Assembly (NCBI RefSeq): GCF_001870435.1
Contig: NZ_MDDR01000037.1
Coordinates: 248,001-312,000 of the forward strand
Direction: 5' to 3'
DNA from: Pseudomonas costantinii
Lineage (GTDB): Bacteria > Pseudomonadota > Gammaproteobacteria > Pseudomonadales > Pseudomonadaceae
Length of the DNA stretch: 64,000 bases
The position numbers and the translations under genes are program-made. The first letter of the stretch is position 1. Each line of letters starts with the position of its first letter. Under the pieces are notes generated by a model, which was given only the letters and a program-made list of their open reading frames with translations, did not search any database and was not told where the DNA came from. Shown in pieces: positions 33,615-43,179 of this stretch.

Positions 33615-34961
33615 GTGTCCCTGATCGCTTCAGACCACTTCCGCATCGTTGTCGGCCTCGGCAAGAGCGGCATGTCCCTGGTTCGCTTCCTGGCGAACCG
33701 GGGCACGTCGTTTGCCGTGGCCGATACGCGGGAAAATCCACCGGAGCTGGTCACGCTGCGCCGTGACTACCCGCACGTGGAAGTGCGTTGTGGCGAGCTG
33801 GATGTCGAGTTTCTGTGCCGCGCCGATGAGCTTTACGTGAGCCCAGGCCTGGCCTTGGCGACACCGGCCCTGCAAGCGGCAGCGGCGCGTGGCGTGAAAC
33901 TGTCCGGCGATATCGACCTGTTCGCGCGCAACGCGAAGGCGCCGATCGTGGCCATTAGCGGTTCCAACGCGAAAAGCACCGTGACCACTCTGGTCGGTGA
34001 GATGGCGGCTGCGGCCGGCAAGCGCGTGGCGGTGGGCGGCAACCTTGGCACCCCGGCGCTGGATTTGCTCAGCGATGACGTCGAGCTGTACGTGATGGAA
34101 CTGTCGAGCTTCCAGCTGGAAACCACTCATGACCTGGGGGCTGAAGTGGCCACTGTGTTGAACGTCAGCGAAGACCATATGGACCGCTACAGCGGCCTGC
34201 CGGCATATCACTTGGCCAAGCACCGGATCTTCCGTGGCGCCAAGCAAGTCGTGGTCAATCGCCAGGATGCCTTGAGCCGTCCGCTGATGGGCGAGGGCCT
34301 GCCGTGCTGGACCTTCGGTCTCAGCAAACCCGATTTCAAGGCCTTCGGTATTCGCGAAGAGAACGGCGAGAAATTCCTGGCGTTCGAATTCCAGAACCTG
34401 ATGCCGGTGCGCGAACTGAAAATCCGTGGCGCGCATAACCAGTCCAACGCCCTGGCGGCGCTGGCACTGGGGCACGCCGTCGGCTTGCCGTTCGATGCCA
34501 TGCTTTCGAGCCTGCGCACCTTCGCCGGTCTTGAGCACCGCTGCCAGTGGGTGCGCGACCTCAACGGCGTCAGCTATTACAACGATTCCAAGGCCACCAA
34601 CGTCGGTGCTGCATTAGCTGCCATCGAAGGCCTCGGTGCCGATATCGAAGGCAAGCTGGTGCTGATCGCCGGTGGTGATGGCAAAGGCGCCGACTTCAAG
34701 GACCTTAAAGGACCCGCAGCCGCACATTGCCGCGCCGTGGTGCTGATGGGCCGCGATTCTGACTTGATCGCCGCCGCCCTTGGTGACGGTGTGCCGCAAG
34801 TACGCGCCACCTCCCTGGACGACGCCATTGCCCAGTGCAAAGCCCTGGCCCAGCCAGGTGATGCCGTGCTGCTGTCGCCGGCGTGCGCCAGTTTCGACAT
34901 GTTCAAGAACTACGAAGAGCGCGGCCAGCTGTTCGCCCGCGGCGTGGAGGCCTTGGCATGA
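33615..34961 (+). CDS. murD: UDP-MurNAc-L-alanine:D-glutamate ligase MurD
   Basis: 448 residues of the Mur ligase family. The ATP loop reads ISGSNAKSTVTTL near 114-126, with Ala where E. coli MurD has Gly (SNGKST). MurD adds D-glutamate to the growing stem peptide. GTG start 6 bases after mraY. Its stop overlaps the ftsW ATG by 4 bases. Confidence 0.94.
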   Translation: MSLIASDHFRIVVGLGKSGMSLVRFLANRGTSFAVADTRENPPELVTLRRDYPHVEVRCGELDVEFLCRADELYVSPGLALATPALQAAAARGVKLSGDIDLFARNAKAPIVAISGSNAKSTVTTLVGEMAAAAGKRVAVGGNLGTPALDLLSDDVELYVMELSSFQLETTHDLGAEVATVLNVSEDHMDRYSGLPAYHLAKHRIFRGAKQVVVNRQDALSRPLMGEGLPCWTFGLSKPDFKAFGIREENGEKFLAFEFQNLMPVRELKIRGAHNQSNALAALALGHAVGLPFDAMLSSLRTFAGLEHRCQWVRDLNGVSYYNDSKATNVGAALAAIEGLGADIEGKLVLIAGGDGKGADFKDLKGPAAAHCRAVVLMGRDSDLIAAALGDGVPQVRATSLDDAIAQCKALAQPGDAVLLSPACASFDMFKNYEERGQLFARGVEALA

Positions 34962-36181
34962 GCATTAATTTCAGAAACATCATCAAGCCGTACCCCTCGC
35001 CGATTATTACCGGGCGCGGTATCGACCTCGACTTCCCAATGCTCGCCGGTTGCCTTGCGCTGCTGGGCCTGGGCTTGGTGATGATCACGTCAGCATCCTC
35101 CGAAGTGGCGGCCGTGCAGTCGGGCAACACGCTGTACATGATGATTCGTCACCTGGTGTACCTGGTGATCGGTCTCGGCGCGTGCATCGTGACCATGATG
35201 ATCCCCATCGCCACCTGGCAGCGCCTGGGTTGGCTGATGCTGATCGGTGCATTTGGCTTGCTGATCATGGTGATCCTCCCCGGCATCGGTCGCGAGGTAA
35301 ACGGTTCGATGCGCTGGATCGGCTTCGGCGCGTTCAACGTGCAGCCGTCGGAAATCGCCAAAGTGTTCGTGGTGATCTACCTCGCCGGCTACCTGGTGCG
35401 CCGTCAGAAAGAAGTACGCGAAAGCTGGATGGGCTTTTTCAAGCCCTTCATCGTGCTGCTGCCCATGGCCGGCCTGTTGTTGATGGAGCCCGACTTCGGT
35501 GCCACCGTCGTGATGATGGGCGCGGCAGCGGCGATGCTATTCCTTGGGGGCGTCGGTCTGTTCCGCTTCACCTTGATGGTGGTGCTGGCGGTCGCTGCGG
35601 TGACGGTGCTGGTGCAGGCGCAACCCTACCGGATGGCGCGTCTGATTACCTTTACCGACCCCTGGTCCGACCAGTTCGGTTCCGGCTACCAGTTGACCCA
35701 GGCATTGATCGCTTTCGGTCGCGGCGAGTGGCTGGGCGTGGGCTTGGGCAACAGCGTGCAGAAGCAGTTCTACCTGCCGGAAGCACACACCGACTTCGTG
35801 TTCTCGGTACTTGCCGAAGAGCTGGGCGTGGTCGGTTCGTTGTGCACCGTCGCACTGTTCGTGTTCGTGTGTGTACGCGGCATGTACATCGGCTTGTGGG
35901 CCGAGAAGGCCAAACAGTATTTCGCCGCCTATGTGGCGTACGGCTTGTCGTTCCTGTGGATCGGCCAGTTCCTGATCAATATCGGTGTGAACGTCGGCCT
36001 GCTGCCGACCAAGGGCCTGACCTTGCCGTTCCTCAGTTATGGCGGCAGTTCGTTGGTGATTTGCTGCGCGTGTCTCGGCTTGTTGCTGCGCATCGAGTGG
36101 GAGAGTCGAACCCACTTGGGCAGCGAAGAGATGGAGTTCAGCGAAAGCGACTTCGCCGAGGAGCCGAACCATGGGCGCTAA
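34958..36181 (+). CDS. ftsW: FtsW: septal SEDS glycosyltransferase
   Basis: 407 residues, ten predicted membrane helices. SEDS signatures seen are GREVNGSMRWIGFGAFNVQP near 110-129, with EPDFGA and LPEAHTDFVFSVLAEELG further on. FtsW polymerises lipid II at the septum in complex with FtsI. ATG at 34958 lies in the ATGA overlap with murD; the frame from 34883 only extends back into murD. Confidence 0.95.
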   Translation: MSINFRNIIKPYPSPIITGRGIDLDFPMLAGCLALLGLGLVMITSASSEVAAVQSGNTLYMMIRHLVYLVIGLGACIVTMMIPIATWQRLGWLMLIGAFGLLIMVILPGIGREVNGSMRWIGFGAFNVQPSEIAKVFVVIYLAGYLVRRQKEVRESWMGFFKPFIVLLPMAGLLLMEPDFGATVVMMGAAAAMLFLGGVGLFRFTLMVVLAVAAVTVLVQAQPYRMARLITFTDPWSDQFGSGYQLTQALIAFGRGEWLGVGLGNSVQKQFYLPEAHTDFVFSVLAEELGVVGSLCTVALFVFVCVRGMYIGLWAEKAKQYFAAYVAYGLSFLWIGQFLINIGVNVGLLPTKGLTLPFLSYGGSSLVICCACLGLLLRIEWESRTHLGSEEMEFSESDFAEEPNHGR

Positions 36182-37241
36182 CGTGCTGATCATGGCAGGC
36201 GGCACTGGGGGCCATGTGTTCCCGGCCCTGGCTTGCGCGCGTGAATTCCAGAACCGTGGCTACACCGTGCACTGGCTGGGTACGCCGCGTGGCATCGAAA
36301 ATGACTTGGTGCCGAATGCCGGTTTACCACTGCATTTGATCAACGTCACCGGACTGCGTGGCAAGGGCAAGTTGTCCCTGCTCAAGGCACCGTTCGTGTT
36401 GCTCAAGGCAGTGTGGCAAGCACGCAAAGTGATTCGCGAATTGAAGCCTGTGTGTGTACTGGGCTTTGGCGGTTATGTAACCGGTCCTGGCGGTGTTGCC
36501 GCGAAGCTCGCGGGCGTGCCGGTGATCGTGCACGAACAGAACGCCGTCGCCGGTACCGCAAACCGCCTGCTGGTGCCGTTGGCCGCACGGGTATGTGAAG
36601 CGTTCCCGAAGACCTTTGGCGCCTCGGACAAATTGCGCACCACCGGTAACCCGGTGCGTACCGAACTGTTCATGGACATTGCTCGCCAGGCACTGGTCGG
36701 GCGCAAGGCGCATCTGCTGATCCTGGGCGGAAGCCTGGGCGCTGAGCCTTTGAACAAATTGCTGCCGGAAGCGGTGGCGCAACTCCCCGTGGAGCTGCGT
36801 CCGGAGATCTTCCACCAGGCCGGCAAAAATCACGATGAAGTCACCGCCACGCGTTATCGCGAAGCGGGTGTGGAAGCGAATGTGCAGCCCTTCATCAAAG
36901 ACATGGCCCACGCCTATGGCTGGGCCGACCTGGTGGTCTGTCGCGCTGGTGCGTTGACCGTCAGTGAACTGGCCGCCGCCGGTCTGCCGTCCTTGCTGGT
37001 GCCTTTGCCCCACGCCATCGACGATCACCAGACCCGCAACGCCGAATATTTGGCCGGGGAGGGCGCTGCCTTCCTGCTGCCGCAAAGAACGACTGGCGCG
37101 GCCGATTTGGCCGCTCGCCTGACCGAGGTTTTGATGCAACCGGAACGACTCAACAGCATGGCGAGCACCGCAAGCCGCCTGGCCAAACCTGACGCAACCC
37201 GCACCGTGGTCGATATCTGCCTGGAGGTGGCCCATGGTTGA
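36171..37241 (+). CDS. murG: MurG: lipid I N-acetylglucosaminyltransferase
   Basis: 356 residues, GT28 family. The glycine-rich MAGGTGGHVFPALA near 8-21 and VCRAGALTVSELAAAG near 256-271 are the two signatures, and HEQNAVAGTANRLL lies between. It works on the cytosolic face of the inner membrane and makes lipid II. Overlaps ftsW by 11 bases and murC by 8. Confidence 0.95.
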   Translation: MGANVLIMAGGTGGHVFPALACAREFQNRGYTVHWLGTPRGIENDLVPNAGLPLHLINVTGLRGKGKLSLLKAPFVLLKAVWQARKVIRELKPVCVLGFGGYVTGPGGVAAKLAGVPVIVHEQNAVAGTANRLLVPLAARVCEAFPKTFGASDKLRTTGNPVRTELFMDIARQALVGRKAHLLILGGSLGAEPLNKLLPEAVAQLPVELRPEIFHQAGKNHDEVTATRYREAGVEANVQPFIKDMAHAYGWADLVVCRAGALTVSELAAAGLPSLLVPLPHAIDDHQTRNAEYLAGEGAAFLLPQRTTGAADLAARLTEVLMQPERLNSMASTASRLAKPDATRTVVDICLEVAHG

Positions 37242-38679
37242 AAATCAGAAAGCCATGCCTCAACCGGAAATGCGCCGCATCCGTCGCATCCACTTCGTTG
37301 GCATCGGTGGCGTGGGCATGTGTGGCATTGCCGAAGTGTTGCTGAACCTGGGCTACCAAGTGTCCGGCTCGGACTTGAAAGAGTCGCCGGTTACCGATCG
37401 CCTGAAAACGTTTGGCGCGCAGATCTTTATCGGCCACCGCGCCGAGAACGCTGCTGAGGCTGACGTACTGGTGGTGTCCAGCGCCGTGAACACGTCCAAC
37501 CCGGAAGTGGCCACCGCCCTTGAGCGTCGCATCCCTGTGGTACCACGCGCCGAGATGCTGGCCGAGCTGATGCGCTATCGCCACGGCATCGCCGTCGCCG
37601 GTACCCATGGCAAAACGACTACCACTAGCCTGATCGCCTCGGTGTTTGCTGCCGGTGGCCTGGACCCTACGTTCGTAATCGGTGGTCGTCTGAATGCCGC
37701 GGGCACCAATGCCCAACTCGGCACCAGCCGCTACCTGATCGCCGAAGCCGATGAAAGTGATGCCAGCTTCCTGCACCTGCAACCGCTGGTGGCTGTGGTT
37801 ACCAACATCGACGAAGACCACATGGCGACCTACGACGGTGACTTCAACAAGTTGAAGAAAACCTTCGTCGAGTTCCTGCACAACCTGCCGTTCTACGGTT
37901 TGGCGGTGGTGTGCCTGGACGACCCTGTGGTGCGTGAAATCCTGCCGCTGGTCAAGCGTCCGACCGTGACCTACGGCTTCAGCGAAGATGCTGACGTGCG
38001 TGCGATCAATGTGCGCCAGGAAGGCATGCAAACCTTCTTCACCGTGCTGCGTCCTGACCGCGAGCCGTTGGACGTTTCGGTGAACATGCCGGGCAACCAC
38101 AACGTGCTCAACTCCTTGGCGACCATCTGCATTGCTTCCGATGAGGGCGTCAGCGATGAAGCCATCGTTGAAGGCCTGTCGCGCTTTGCCGGTGTGGGCC
38201 GCCGCTTCCAGGTCTACGGCCAACTGCCGGTAGACGGCGGTGACGTGATGCTGGTGGACGATTACGGTCACCATCCGACCGAAGTCGCTGCAGTCATCAA
38301 AGCCGTACGCGGTGGCTGGCCGGAGCGCCGCCTGGTAATGGTTTACCAGCCGCACCGCTACAGCCGTACTCGTGACCTGTACGACGATTTCGTCAATGTA
38401 TTGGCCGATGCCAACGTGTTGCTGCTGATGGAAGTTTACCCGGCGGGTGAAGAGCCTATTCCGGGTGCAGACAGCCGCAAGCTGTGCAACAGCATCCGTC
38501 AGCGTGGTCAGTTGGACCCGATCTACATCGAGCGTGGTGTGGACCTGGCACCCATCGTCAAGCCGTTGCTGCGTGCTGGTGACATCCTGCTGTGCCAAGG
38601 TGCCGGTGATATCGGCGGCCTTGCCCCTAAATTGTTGGCGAGCCCGCTATTTGCCGCTGCGCAGGGGAAGTCGAAATGA
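37234..38679 (+). CDS. murC: UDP-MurNAc:L-alanine ligase MurC
   Basis: 481 residues. The N-terminal UDP-binding site is FVGIGGVGMCGIAEVL near 24-39 and the ATP loop is VAGTHGKTTTTSLI near 122-135. DDYGHHPTEV near 343 is the MurC-specific block. It joins the first amino acid, L-Ala, to UDP-MurNAc. Confidence 0.95.
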   Translation: MVENQKAMPQPEMRRIRRIHFVGIGGVGMCGIAEVLLNLGYQVSGSDLKESPVTDRLKTFGAQIFIGHRAENAAEADVLVVSSAVNTSNPEVATALERRIPVVPRAEMLAELMRYRHGIAVAGTHGKTTTTSLIASVFAAGGLDPTFVIGGRLNAAGTNAQLGTSRYLIAEADESDASFLHLQPLVAVVTNIDEDHMATYDGDFNKLKKTFVEFLHNLPFYGLAVVCLDDPVVREILPLVKRPTVTYGFSEDADVRAINVRQEGMQTFFTVLRPDREPLDVSVNMPGNHNVLNSLATICIASDEGVSDEAIVEGLSRFAGVGRRFQVYGQLPVDGGDVMLVDDYGHHPTEVAAVIKAVRGGWPERRLVMVYQPHRYSRTRDLYDDFVNVLADANVLLLMEVYPAGEEPIPGADSRKLCNSIRQRGQLDPIYIERGVDLAPIVKPLLRAGDILLCQGAGDIGGLAPKLLASPLFAAAQGKSK

Positions 38680-39632
38680 CCACTCACTACGACGCCCTGT
38701 TTTCCACCATCACGCCTGCCGACTTCGGCCGCGTGGCGGTGCTGTTCGGCGGCAAGAGCGCTGAGCGCGAAGTGTCGCTCAAGTCCGGCAATGCCGTGCT
38801 TGAAGCGCTGCAAAGCGCGGGTGTGAACGCGTTCGGTATCGACGTGGGCGATGATTTCCTCGCCCGCCTGCAGGCCGAGAAAATCGATCGTGCCTTCATC
38901 ATCCTGCACGGCCGTGGCGGTGAAGACGGCAGCATGCAAGGCTTGCTGGAGTGCGCCGGCATTCCTTACACCGGCAGCGGCATCCTCGCGTCGGCGCTGG
39001 CGATGGACAAGCTGCGCACCAAGCAGGTGTGGCACAGCCTGGGTATTCCAACCCCGCGTCACAGCGTTCTGTGCAGCGAAGACGATTGTATTTCTGCGGC
39101 CAAGGAACTGGGCCTGCCTTTGATCGTCAAACCAGCCCATGAAGGCTCCAGTATCGGCATGGCTAAAGTGAACTCGGCCGCCGAATTGATCGACGCATGG
39201 AAAGCGGCAAGTACCTACGATTCGCAAGTGTTGGTGGAACAGTGGATCCAGGGTCCCGAGTACACCATCGCCACCCTGCGTGGTCAGGTATTGCCGCCTA
39301 TCGCATTGGGCACGCCCCACACTTTTTACGACTACGACGCCAAGTACCTGGCTTCCGATACTCAGTACCGGATCCCGTGCGGCCTTGACGCAACCAAGGA
39401 ACAGGAATTGATGGACCTCACGGCGAAAGCCTGTGAGGCGCTGGGTATCGCCGGTTGGGCGCGGGCAGACGTGATGCAGGATGACCAAGGGAATTTCTGG
39501 TTCCTTGAAGTCAACACCGCCCCCGGCATGACCGACCACAGCTTGGTACCTATGGCTGCTCGTGCCGCCGGTTTGGATTTCCAGCAGTTGGTGCTGGCGA
39601 TCCTCGCGGCAAGCATTGAGCCAAGAGGCTAA
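38676..39632 (+). CDS. ddl: D-alanine:D-alanine ligase (DdlB)
   Basis: 318 residues of the ATP-grasp family. VLFGGKSAEREVSLKSG near 22-38 is the N-terminal signature. LPLIVKPAHEGSSIGM and FLEVNTAPGMTDHSL carry the ATP and magnesium ligands. It makes the D-Ala-D-Ala consumed by MurF. Overlaps murC by 4 bases and is followed by ftsQ after 4 bases. Confidence 0.95.
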   Translation: MTTHYDALFSTITPADFGRVAVLFGGKSAEREVSLKSGNAVLEALQSAGVNAFGIDVGDDFLARLQAEKIDRAFIILHGRGGEDGSMQGLLECAGIPYTGSGILASALAMDKLRTKQVWHSLGIPTPRHSVLCSEDDCISAAKELGLPLIVKPAHEGSSIGMAKVNSAAELIDAWKAASTYDSQVLVEQWIQGPEYTIATLRGQVLPPIALGTPHTFYDYDAKYLASDTQYRIPCGLDATKEQELMDLTAKACEALGIAGWARADVMQDDQGNFWFLEVNTAPGMTDHSLVPMAARAAGLDFQQLVLAILAASIEPRG

Positions 39633-39636
39633 GAAC

Positions 39637-40506
39637 ATGAACGGCGCATCGCTTCGTCATCAGCAACCCCAAGTACCCGGTCGCAAGCCGGTGCCGCGGG
39701 GTGCCAGTCGGATGGTGGCTAAAGAGCCGATGTCGGTGCGCTTGCCGAAAGCCAACTTTGGTTTCCTCAAGGCGCTGTTCTGGCCGGTGTTGCTGGTGGT
39801 ACTGGGCTTCGGCACCTACGAGGGCGCACAGCGCCTGTTGCCGTATGCCGATCGTCCGATCACCAAGATCAGCGTGCAGGGCGACTTGAGCTACATCAGT
39901 CAGCAAGCAGTGCAGCAGCGCATCGGCCCTTACCTGGCGGCGAGCTTCTTCACCATCGACCTGGCTGGCATGCGTTCGGAGCTGGAGCAGATGCCGTGGA
40001 TCGCCCACGCCGAAGTCCGCCGCGTATGGCCGGACCAGGTGACGATTCGTCTGGAAGAACAACTGCCTGTGGCCCGTTGGGGCGATGGCGCGCTGTTGAA
40101 CAACCAGGGCCAGGCGTTCACCCCGCGTGAGCTGGCCAACTACGAACATCTGCCGCAGTTGTTCGGGCCGCAGCGGGCGCAACAGCAGGTGATGCAGCAA
40201 TACCAGGCCTTGAGCCAGATGTTGCGGCCGTTGGGTTTCTCGATTGCACGATTGGAGTTGCGTGAGCGAGGCAGCTGGTTTTTGACCACGGGTGCAGGCA
40301 GTTCCGGCCCGGGTATCGAGTTGTTGCTGGGACGCGGCAACTTGGTGGAAAAGATGCGCCGCTTTATTTCCATCTATGACAAGACCTTGAAAGAACAGAT
40401 TACGAACATTGCGAGCGTCGACCTGCGTTACGCCAACGGCCTGGCCGTCGGCTGGCGTGAACCAGTTGCGCCGACGACAGCCAAACCCGCTGTCGCGAAG
40501 AATTAA
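39637..40506 (+). CDS. ftsQ: Cell division protein FtsQ
   Basis: 289 residues. A basic cytoplasmic tail of about 45 residues, one membrane helix (LFWPVLLVVLGFGTYEGA, about 47-64), a POTRA domain starting ITKISVQGDLSYISQ and the FtsQ beta domain. It recruits FtsL and FtsB. ATG at 39637 is close behind the ddl stop. A longer frame would extend back inside ddl. Confidence 0.93.
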   Translation: MNGASLRHQQPQVPGRKPVPRGASRMVAKEPMSVRLPKANFGFLKALFWPVLLVVLGFGTYEGAQRLLPYADRPITKISVQGDLSYISQQAVQQRIGPYLAASFFTIDLAGMRSELEQMPWIAHAEVRRVWPDQVTIRLEEQLPVARWGDGALLNNQGQAFTPRELANYEHLPQLFGPQRAQQQVMQQYQALSQMLRPLGFSIARLELRERGSWFLTTGAGSSGPGIELLLGRGNLVEKMRRFISIYDKTLKEQITNIASVDLRYANGLAVGWREPVAPTTAKPAVAKN

Positions 40507-40521
40507 GAAGAGGCAGGACCC

Positions 40522-41787
40522 ATGGCAAACGTGCAAAGCGGCAAAATGATCGTCGGTCTCGATATCGGCACCTCCAAAGTGGTGGCGCTGGTCGGTGAGG
40601 TCGGTGAAGACGGTGTTATTGAAATCGTCGGTATTGGCACGCATCCGTCCCGGGGCCTGAAGAAGGGCGTGGTGGTGAATATCGAGTCCACCGTGCAATC
40701 GATCCAGCGCGCCATTGAAGAAGCACAGCTGATGGCTGGTTGCCGGATTCACTCGGCGTTCGTCGGCGTTGCCGGCAACCATATCCGCAGCCTGAACTCC
40801 CACGGCATTGTGGCAATTCGCGACCGCGAAGTCAGCGCGGCTGACCTTGAGCGCGTACTCGATGCGGCCCAGGCCGTTGCGATTCCGGCTGACCAGCGCG
40901 TGCTGCACACCCTGCCGCAGGACTACGTGATCGACAACCAGGAAGGCGTTCGCGAGCCCCTGGGCATGTCGGGCGTTCGTCTGGAAGCCAAGGTTCACGT
41001 TGTGACTTGCGCCGTCAATGCCGCACAGAACATTGAAAAATGTGTGCGCCGCTGTGGTCTGGAAATCGACGACATCATTCTTGAACAGTTGGCTTCGGCT
41101 TACTCGGTACTGACCGACGACGAAAAAGAACTGGGCGTGTGCCTGGTGGATATCGGCGGCGGCACCACTGACATCGCAATCTTCACCGAAGGTGCGATCC
41201 GTCACACCGCCGTGATCCCGATTGCGGGTGACCAAGTGACCAACGACATTGCCATGGCGTTGCGTACACCGACCCAGTACGCCGAAGAAATCAAGATCCG
41301 CTACGCCTGCGCCCTGGCCAAGCTGGCCGGTGCCGGTGAAACCATCAAGGTGCCAAGCGTGGGCGATCGTCCACCGCGTGAGCTGTCGCGTCAGGCGCTG
41401 GCCGAAGTGGTTGAGCCGCGCTACGACGAACTGTTCACCCTGATCCAGGCTGAACTGCGCCGCAGTGGCTACGAAGATTTGATCCCGGCCGGCATCGTGC
41501 TGACCGGTGGCACCTCGAAGATGGAAGGCGCGGTCGAACTGGCCGAGGAAATCTTCCACATGCCAGTGCGCCTGGGCGTGCCCCATGGCGTCAAAGGCCT
41601 GGGCGACGTGGTGCGCAACCCGATTTATTCCACCGGTGTGGGCTTGCTGTTGTACGGGCTGCAAAAGCAGACCGACGGCATTTCCCTGTCGGGCCCGAGC
41701 ATCCGTGACAGCTACCGCAATAACGACGACGAAGCCAAAGCACCGTTGTTCGAGCGTTTGCAGGCTTGGGTAAAAGGCAATTTCTAA
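40522..41787 (+). CDS. ftsA: FtsA: actin-like membrane tether of FtsZ
   Basis: 421 residues of the actin fold. VGLDIGTSKVVALVGE (about 10-25), LVDIGGGTTDIAIF near 209-222 and VLTGGTSKMEGAVELAE near 329-345 are the nucleotide-binding blocks. The C-terminal LFERLQAWVKGNF is the amphipathic membrane-targeting helix. GAAGAGGCAGGACCC before the ATG contains the ribosome site. The 74-base gap to ftsZ holds only its strong ribosome site. Confidence 0.96.
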   Translation: MANVQSGKMIVGLDIGTSKVVALVGEVGEDGVIEIVGIGTHPSRGLKKGVVVNIESTVQSIQRAIEEAQLMAGCRIHSAFVGVAGNHIRSLNSHGIVAIRDREVSAADLERVLDAAQAVAIPADQRVLHTLPQDYVIDNQEGVREPLGMSGVRLEAKVHVVTCAVNAAQNIEKCVRRCGLEIDDIILEQLASAYSVLTDDEKELGVCLVDIGGGTTDIAIFTEGAIRHTAVIPIAGDQVTNDIAMALRTPTQYAEEIKIRYACALAKLAGAGETIKVPSVGDRPPRELSRQALAEVVEPRYDELFTLIQAELRRSGYEDLIPAGIVLTGGTSKMEGAVELAEEIFHMPVRLGVPHGVKGLGDVVRNPIYSTGVGLLLYGLQKQTDGISLSGPSIRDSYRNNDDEAKAPLFERLQAWVKGNF

Positions 41788-41861
41788 AGATTTACCGCGA
41801 CACCGCAACACAGCAGTAAGCAGTAGGCGAAAAAACTAGAGAAAACGAAAGGAGAGGGAAC

Positions 41862-43067
41862 ATGTTCGAACTCGTAGACAACATCCCCGCAAGCCCGGTT
41901 ATCAAAGTAATCGGTGTCGGCGGTGGCGGCGGCAACGCTGTCAATCACATGGTCAAGAGCAACATTGAAGGCGTTGAATTCATCTGCGCCAACACTGATG
42001 CCCAGGCGCTGAAAAGCATCGGCGCGCGGACCATCCTGCAATTGGGCACAGCCGTGACCAAGGGCCTCGGCGCTGGCGCCAATCCGGAAGTCGGCCGTCA
42101 AGCCGCCCTGGAAGACCGCGAGCGTATTGCCGAAGTGCTGCAAGGCACCAACATGGTGTTCATCACCACGGGCATGGGCGGCGGTACCGGTACCGGTGCA
42201 GCCCCGATCATTGCCGAAGTGGCCAAGGAAATGGGGATTCTGACGGTTGCTGTTGTAACCCGTCCGTTCCCGTTCGAAGGTCGCAAGCGCATGCAGATCG
42301 CTGACGAAGGTATCCGTCTGCTGTCTGAAAGCGTCGACTCGTTGATCACCATTCCCAACGAGAAGCTGCTGACCATCCTGGGCAAGGACGCAAGCCTGCT
42401 GTCCGCTTTCGCCAAGGCTGACGATGTACTGGCCGGTGCCGTTCGCGGTATCTCCGACATCATCAAGCGCCCAGGCATGATCAACGTCGACTTTGCCGAC
42501 GTACGCACCGTGATGAGCGAAATGGGCATGGCGATGATGGGCACTGGCTGCGCCAGCGGTCCTAACCGTGCACGTGAAGCCACTGAAGCGGCCATCCGCA
42601 ACCCGTTGCTGGAAGACGTGAACCTGCAAGGTGCACGCGGCATCCTGGTGAACATCACCGCCGGTCCTGACCTGTCCCTGGGTGAGTACTCCGACGTGGG
42701 TAGCATCATCGAAGCCTTCGCTTCCGAGCACGCGATGGTCAAAGTCGGTACCGTTATCGATCCGGACATGCGTGACGAGCTGCACGTGACCGTGGTTGCT
42801 ACCGGCCTGGGCGCAAAAATCGAGAAGCCTGTGAAGGTCATCGACAATACCGTTCACACCGGCCACAACAGTCACGCCAGCCAGCAAGCTGCCGCTCCAG
42901 CGCCTGCGCGCCAGGAACTGCCGTCTGTTAACTACCGTGATCTGGACCGTCCGACCGTGATGCGCAACCAGGCTCAGGCCGGTGCTGCGGCGTCCCGTAG
43001 CCTGAATCCGCAAGATGATCTGGACTATCTGGACATCCCGGCATTCTTGCGTCGTCAGGCCGATTAA
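41862..43067 (+). CDS. ftsZ: FtsZ: tubulin-like division GTPase
   Basis: 401 residues. The tubulin signature is GMGGGTGTGAAP near 104-115. The GTPase core reaches to about 316 and a variable linker follows (about 317-383, rich in Gln, Ala and Pro). The conserved C-terminal peptide DYLDIPAFLRRQAD binds FtsA and ZipA. AAAGGAGAGGGAAC before the ATG is one of the strongest ribosome sites in the window, matching the high level at which FtsZ is made. Confidence 0.97.
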   Translation: MFELVDNIPASPVIKVIGVGGGGGNAVNHMVKSNIEGVEFICANTDAQALKSIGARTILQLGTAVTKGLGAGANPEVGRQAALEDRERIAEVLQGTNMVFITTGMGGGTGTGAAPIIAEVAKEMGILTVAVVTRPFPFEGRKRMQIADEGIRLLSESVDSLITIPNEKLLTILGKDASLLSAFAKADDVLAGAVRGISDIIKRPGMINVDFADVRTVMSEMGMAMMGTGCASGPNRAREATEAAIRNPLLEDVNLQGARGILVNITAGPDLSLGEYSDVGSIIEAFASEHAMVKVGTVIDPDMRDELHVTVVATGLGAKIEKPVKVIDNTVHTGHNSHASQQAAAPAPARQELPSVNYRDLDRPTVMRNQAQAGAAASRSLNPQDDLDYLDIPAFLRRQAD

Positions 43068-43118
43068 TGGAATGTATCAGGGCTATGAAGGTGATTGGTG
43101 TTCAGCAAAGGTCTGGTC

Positions 43119-43127
43119 TGCTATTAT
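43119..43127 (+). promoter_or_regulatory. Extended -10 promoter of lpxC
   Basis: TG-C-TATTAT is a close match to the extended -10 consensus TGnTATAAT, in the 112-base gap between ftsZ and lpxC. The start of transcription would be near 43134, about 46 bases before lpxC. The -35 region is weak, as extended -10 promoters allow. It would give lpxC its own transcript besides read-through from the dcw cluster. Confidence 0.45.
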
Positions 43128-43179
43128 CGCCAGCCTTTGTTGATACCAGTTCGCAATTTGCGCTGAAGCGGTCCAAGCC

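Noticed and set aside
39550..41811. Antisense ORF of 753 codons opposite ftsQ and ftsA
   Set aside because: Same reason: it spans two real genes and their junction, with low-complexity His/Gln-rich translation typical of shadow frames.
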